This document shows, piece by piece, positions 59,003 through 64,000 of a stretch of DNA of 64,000 bases. Position numbers and translations under genes: made by a program. The notes below the pieces were generated by a model that was not told the DNA's origin, ran no database searches, and was given only the letters and a program-made list of their open reading frames with translations. The stretch comes from Hsuehochloa calcarea (lineage: Eukaryota; Streptophyta; Magnoliopsida; Poales; Poaceae): positions 39,893,662 to 39,957,661 of the forward strand of contig CM070604.1 of assembly GCA_036346395.1 (NCBI GenBank), given 5' to 3'. Within the stretch, counting starts at the first letter, position 1. The number at the start of each line of letters is the position of its first letter.

Positions 59003-59331
59003 AATAAATTTGGTGCAGCTTGGTGGGCCCTAACACTGGAGGATTTGCACATAGGTTGGTGCCTTCAATGCCGGATGCTGGGCATAGGTCGATGTAGACG
59101 AAGGTCCGGGGGAACCGCGACATAGCAGCACCGGTGCTGGCGGTGCACTATTTGGGAAGGCATCCACTGGGCCTCGTAAGATGGTGCTGCAGGGGGTCAG
59201 GATGGAGCTTTGAGCAACCGGTTTCTTATGCTAGATCAGATCTGGATCTGGCCTCGGTCAAAGGGTGGAAGGTGGTAGATGGGGGCAGTGGAGGAAGGTG
59301 GGAGGAGGGGGTGGGTGAAAGGATATGGGTA

Positions 59332-60842
59332 TGCTACACTAGCTGACAATTCAAAAATTCTATCGCGTAAACTAGGAAGTCATGCAAGCAAGAGATCATA
59401 GATCGTTACCACTAGATATGCAATGCAGTGAAAGAAAAGTTGGAGCAGCCTGATCCAACGTCGAGTGCGTCGATGTAGTGGTTGTACTCGGTCGTCCATC
59501 GTACTCGATGGCGATCCTCTTTTCTAGCAACCAATCGTGTTCCTTGTGAAGACCGTGGATCGTCCCGCTGAGCACAAAGAAGAATCGCAGCATTGCCTCT
59601 ACGGTATCCACACGTCTAGGGATAGAACACCGCACGCCAATGTGCTAGCACCAACTCGTGCAGTAGGGCCGTCGAGAAGATGGCGGCTAGGGTTTCGGTG
59701 GAGTTACTCACATCTACTCTTCCAACAGCCTCATACATCCTCTTATAAAGAACACATGACGAATCATATCTGAAATCGTTTGTTCCAACCTGTTAAGTGT
59801 GTGACCCTGTAGGTTCATGCGTAATCGGTTGTGACTCAAAAACACCTTTTCGACCACGAGTCGTTAGCGGTTCCTAGCAGGGAATAACGATTCCCGAATA
59901 CACATAAATTATATCAGACGAATCTTAATGCAATATGATATACGACCAGTCCTTATCACTTACGACCAGCTCGTATTTCTATACCCCCAGATCATATTTA
60001 GTCACGACCAGTTCGTAACTCCTTACGACCAGTTTACGACTACTTAGTGATTATGTTCGACCAGTCTACGACCAGTTTGTATCTCCATACAACCAGTTCG
60101 TATATGATCGAACTGCTTGTGTATTATCTCTTTACCTCACGATATCTAGTTGAACTCCAGGTGAGATAAATTACCATCCATGGACTGTTCAATACTTTCT
60201 CAATCAAGTGACGAATAATTTCATGTGGTCGACACTTCGACCACTAGTGGCATGGTCATGCACTTTCTTTATCCGACCAGAGATATCTCTCCTGTTATGT
60301 TAGTATGGGCAAATCTCATATTCGACCAGTCACATCCCTCCGCGTGCTTCATAGTATACCTGAAAACTATCTTTATAACTACCAAATACGGACTAGAGTT
60401 TGGCAACCCTTAAGTGTACTATTACATATATAGGAAACCATGTTGATCTCAGGTCCAAGGATTATACATCATTATTGCTTGAGACCAATTGATGACACAT
60501 AAAATCACAACAATATCGATAGTGTCTTAAGGTGGGGTCAATGCAACACCATGTTCTCTATCATGTGTTCACATTATTGATTCCATACCCCTATATCCAT
60601 GACTGGTAAAACATGGTCATCAATCAATACATATGCTGGTCGATAAGTCACTAGTATTCCGATCAATGATACATTTATAATGACATCATATAAGTTAAAG
60701 AGCTTCACCAACAAGTCACATACTTGTTAATCTTTATAAATGATAATTCATCCAAGGAACACAGTAATATTTATTCTATAACTTATAAATTTAGACGTGA
60801 TACAATCATATCTATGATTGCCTCTAGGGTATATCACCAACA
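59332..60842 (-). mobile_element. Solo copia LTR (Angela/BARE-like), minus orientation
   Basis: The minus strand starts TGTTGGTGATATACCCTAG at 60842 and continues with 'gaggcaatcatag'. Near its end it has 'cctagacgtgtggatacc', 'gtagaggcaatg' and 'tttacgcgatagaattttt', in the order found in grass Angela-type copia LTRs (from memory). It ends near 59332 (..GTGTAGCA). No internal region or matching target duplication was found. It appears inserted in the 5' part of the LINE. Confidence 0.65.
59935..60335. repeat. Cluster of TACGACCAGTTCGTA-like short repeats inside the copia LTR
   Basis: CGACCAGT or a one-base variant occurs about ten times, several as the imperfect palindrome TACGACCAGTTCGTA (near 59941, 59962, 60005, 60024, 60057, 60068 and others). 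Confidence 0.8.
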
Positions 60843-62239
60843 GTAGAGGAGTGTGGTGTGTGTGCCGACGGTGGCCAACAAGGAAGGGCGCGGGAAGGGG
60901 AAAGGTGAAGGCGGCGGAGGGTTGGGGAGGGGGATCTTGGTTTGAGGGGCGAGGGGGCTCATTCTGCGTTGAGGGGGGTTGAGCGCGGTGGGGTGGCCGC
61001 CAGTGCCGTAGTGCCAGAGCTTGACGAGGGGACGCGCTTCCTGTTCAGTAGATAAACTTGTATTTTTCATGTGTAATTTAGTAGAAAATGACTTGAGTTC
61101 AACGGTTCAATAGTCCCATTTTCTTATCTCTATGATATTTCAAACCCTTGTACCAATCGCATGCATGCGTGTCAAGTACCTGTGGACAAACTTACGCGTG
61201 CAAAATGTGCAAGTGGACAGCGATGCGAGCACTCAACAACTCCCTGCACCTAATCCTACATCGGTATGCATCCGTTTTCCATTTTGCATGTGTTCGACAA
61301 CAAAATTGCTTGTTTTTTCATGTATCACTAATCAGAGTATGAGTATATTCTAGCAAAACTAATCAGAGTAGTGTGTGATGCCAAAAAAATGTGGATAGAA
61401 ATACCGCAATCCTTTTTCTTTTTTGACGACATTTGGTGAGGAATGTTTCTAAAACGTAGAGTCGGTACGAGGAGATTAGAATGGCAGAGAGCAAAAGCAC
61501 CAAGCAAAGTAGAAACGAGACAGGGAGAGCTTGGGTCATGTGGAGTCTGTCTGCGTTAGGCAGCTGTCACGCGGACCCATCGTTATTTCCTTCGTAGGCA
61601 AGGCATGTGGAGGGAGAATGCGTAAAATGGACCTATTCCTCCGTTTATTACTATGAAAAACCACAATATGCGATTTTACAATCTTGGATTAACGCAGGAG
61701 TAGTGGAGTACCAGCAGCTGCCCTGCCTTGAGCTTGGTTTGCAATCTTGGAATATCCGAATGATGAACTCACTCTCTCTGCTCTCATTTGAAGAGCCTAG
61801 TTTTGGAGCTAAAGTAGAAAATGACGTCAGTGGCAGTTTCATTGATCAATCAATCTGTACCTGCCGAAAGTTAATAAAAGTTTGAAGGTGTTTCTGTTAA
61901 AATATGGCAGATCATATGATAGAGAGAATATTCTGGTATTGCTACTTGATTGTTTTGTGAGTAAAAGCAATGCTACATGTCTGAAAATTATTTGGTCATA
62001 TTTTCTTGGATATTCTTGAACAGGGTTCAGCTGAGGTGATATTCACTAGGAGTGAAGCTGTTGCAGCTTTGAAACGATATAGGCCCTATTTTGCGTAGAT
62101 GCCTGAAAAGCAACTTTTGGGTGAACTGCAGGGCTGAACGGTTGAGCTGAAAAAGTTTGATATTCGACTGTCTGGTTTTTATGTAGGCTAGTTACAGCTT
62201 CTAAAATAATAAATGTTTGAAATACCCTTAAAGCAAGTA
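60843..62239. other. Intergenic DNA, first part possibly LINE 5' end
   Basis: 60843-61050 is GC-rich and purine-rich, in keeping with the LINE 5' leader. The remainder is AT-rich with no recognised gene. Confidence 0.4.
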
Positions 62240-62510
62240 ATGCCTTGTTTGATACGATTTAATGGCAATTAACGCAATTGACGGCAACTAACGACAACTA
62301 CCGCAATTGACTACAATTAACGATGACTATCGGAATTGACTGCAATTAACGATGACTACCGCAATTAACGGCGATTAACGCAATTGCTTGCAATTAAAGA
62401 CGAGTACCATAATTAACACAATTGCTTATATTTAACGATAATTAATGCAATATACCGCAATTAATGCAATATAGCATAATTAGTGATAATTAACGCAATA
62501 AACAATTATT
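62240..62510. repeat. CAATTAACG-type minisatellite
   Basis: Degenerate units of about 20-30 bp such as 'gcaattaacgatgactacc' and 'gcaattgactgcaattaacg' recur about ten times before decaying into an AT-rich tail. Confidence 0.8.
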
Positions 62511-62990
62511 ACATAACAAATTACAATAAATAATTATTTTACAACAGAAAAAAAGAGAGAAAAAAAAAATTAAAAAACAATTATGTTTTCATGTTTCAGC
62601 AATCTTATTGTCAATGTTATTGGCCGTGCTCAAGCCAGTGTCTCCGGTATAGTTCAGTTCAAGAATTGACACAAACCATGAAGCATAGTGAAAGAAATCC
62701 TTCAAAATAGCACAGGGAAAATAAGCTAGATTTGGACCTAAGGAGAAACAAAAGAACAATGAGCAATGCATAGACAATTAGACATCACATGTTTATGTAT
62801 ATATCTGATCCAGTTATACAGGCAATTCGATGAATTTGAGCACTAGGTATTACCAAAACTCTCATTTATTCTGCGAGCCCGCCAGATCCAACGAAGCAAG
62901 GGGAAATGGGGAAAAGGTGGACAAGAAGAAAAAAGAATTGCTTCACGGAAGATCTCTATACATCTTAACTACTATAATTCTGAGTTTACC
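62511..62990. other. Intergenic AT-rich DNA
   Basis: No gene or repeat recognised. Confidence 0.5.
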
Positions 62991-62992
62991 CT

Positions 62993-63190
62993 TCCACCCC
63001 ACGGCAAACCGCTGCACGTATGAAAAAGAACCGTCGCCTCACATGTCTTCTCCTCCCCTCCCACCCCACGCCAAACCGTCGCCCGCATGGAAAAAGAATC
63101 GTCGCCTCACTTCTCTTCCTCTCCCTTCCCACCCCACGCCAAACCGCCGCCCCTCTCATCGCCCCACGCCTCCCTCGCGCTCGCCTTGAA
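62993..63190. repeat. ~67-bp tandem repeat, about 2.5 units
   Basis: 'ccaccccacgccaaaccg' recurs near 62995, 63061 and 63129, separated by 'aaaaagaa.cgtcgcctcac.t.tct'. Confidence 0.85.
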
Positions 63191-63429
63191 TCCTCGCATC
63201 GCTCCTGCCCCACCCGCGTCGCCCAACTCTTACCCACCGCCGGCTCGCTTCACTCCCTTGACCCTCGCCCACCTCCCTCACCGCCTCGCCACCGCCACCA
63301 GCCACGGCGCCCTCTCTCCCTCTTCCCCGCGGCCGACGCCGTCCTCCCTCTTCCCCGTGCCTGACGTAGCCGATGGTGGTGGAGTTCGAGAGCGAGGAGG
63401 TCACGGCGAGGTGGGGGACGCCATGAGAG

Positions 63430-63860
63430 AAGCATCGCGGCCTCGGCGTGCACATCAGCTTCGTTCGCTCCGTCACCCTAGACTCGTGGACCGAGATGCA
63501 GCTCTGTAAGATGGAGGCTAGGGGCAACGACCGCCTAAATGCCTTTCTCACCGTGCGGGGTGTGCCCAAGGAGACGCCCCACGTCGCCAAGTACAACTCC
63601 AACACCGCCGCCGCATACCACGACTTCATCGTTGTGCTCATCGAAGGCAGGTCATGGACCGACCCGCCTGTCGTTAAGGAGACGCTCGGATCTAGCGCGC
63701 CTACGCCCACCAGGAAGCCACCCCTTCCCGCCTCCGGTATAGGCAGCTGTGGCGGCGGCGGAGGATGGGATGACTGGGACGACGACTTCTGGCCAAACAT
63801 GAGGAGGAACCCGTCGGCGGGGTTGTTCGGCGCCACGGGAGCTGAGTCAGGGAGTCAGCT
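63430..63860 (+). pseudogene. ARF-GAP (AGD6/7-like) fragment, intronless, without the zinc finger
   Basis: The frame reads KHRGLGVHISFVRSVTLDSW, EARGNDRLNAFLTVRGVPKE, PHVAKYNSNTAAAYHDF and GRSWTDPPVVKETLGSSAPT, then WDDWDDDFWPNMRRNPSAGL. This is the second half of the ArfGAP domain and the linker of plant AGD6/AGD7, which stimulate GTP hydrolysis by ARF in vesicle traffic. The preceding C4 zinc finger is absent and a TGA (63424-63426) directly precedes the match. The invariant Arg of H-R-x-L-G is kept. Similarity stops near GAESGSQL, after which the frame runs into unrelated sequence. With no introns over 430 bp it looks like a retrocopy or captured fragment. Confidence 0.82.
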
Positions 63861-64000
63861 GTCGATGCAGCTCCTGATCGCATCAATGGTCGGCGACACG
63901 GACAACCGACGGTGCGGGTCGAGGCGACGGCTCTCGGTGGCGGTAATGGCTAATACTACTGCACATGGCGATGGCACGTAGGATCCGCTCATCAGAGCAT

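Larger units (their letters stand above)
53921..59331 (-). mobile_element. LINE (L1-type non-LTR retrotransposon), decayed
   Basis: The minus strand carries ORF1 (nucleic-acid-binding) and ORF2 (endonuclease, reverse transcriptase, zf-RVT), in the standard order, ending in a poly(A) tail (10 T at 53921-53930 on the plus strand). The body may continue beyond the solo LTR at 59332-60842 to about 61084: the 10-mer AAAATGACTT at the poly(A) end (53913-53922) recurs at 61085-61094 and could be the target duplication. Many frameshifts and stops show it is inactive. Confidence 0.82.

Overview
The window is nuclear DNA from a flowering plant, almost certainly a grass (Poaceae). The evidence is GC-rich coding exons set in AT-rich intergenic DNA, plant intron structure, a grass-type GH9 endoglucanase, and dense nested transposons (Sirevirus-like Ty1/copia, long-LTR Ty3/gypsy, MULE, FAR1-type MULE, PIF/Harbinger-like, LINE). 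No CRISPR, operon or prokaryotic feature was seen, and no rRNA or tRNA gene was recognised. All family names rest on motifs and memory of the families; no database search was possible.

Host genes are few. The last exons of SRP9 (signal recognition particle, 579-836, +) open the window. A seven-exon GH9 endoglucanase (6482-10163, +) follows, with two single-base deletions in exon 5 that break its frame. A two-exon gene of the At3g17950-like family (30732-31446, -) sits alone between transposons. A class-3 lipase gene (42965-49194, -) has a 3.35 kb intron hosting an LTR element and a tandem-repeat array over its upstream region. A truncated ARF-GAP fragment (63430-63860, +) closes the window.

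The rest is mobile or repeat DNA. At 2934-4000 a TIR element carries a WD40 gene fragment joined to a PIF/Harbinger transposase fragment. At 11214-30288 lies a nest: one MULE arm with a plant-mobile-domain (PMD) pseudogene, a pol-less Sirevirus-like retrotransposon in minus orientation (13207-22321), and a second MULE copy (22322-30288) whose transposase is split by a 3.26 kb solo LTR with a perfect TCGTA target duplication. At 38467-42256 is a FAR1-type MULE with about 85 bp TIRs and a nearly intact transposase gene. At 50120-52900 is a decayed copia remnant. A LINE of about 5.4 kb (from 53921) is capped by a solo copia LTR (59332-60842). Small inverted-repeat elements and minisatellites fill the gaps.

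The most unusual pattern is inside the Sirevirus-like LTR (13816-14431, copy at 21344-21956). At least 13 consecutive stem-loops have stems of different sequence, each self-complementary, around a nearly constant 5-nt loop ACWCA. The same element also carries clusters of CGGAAGTTCCG palindromes.
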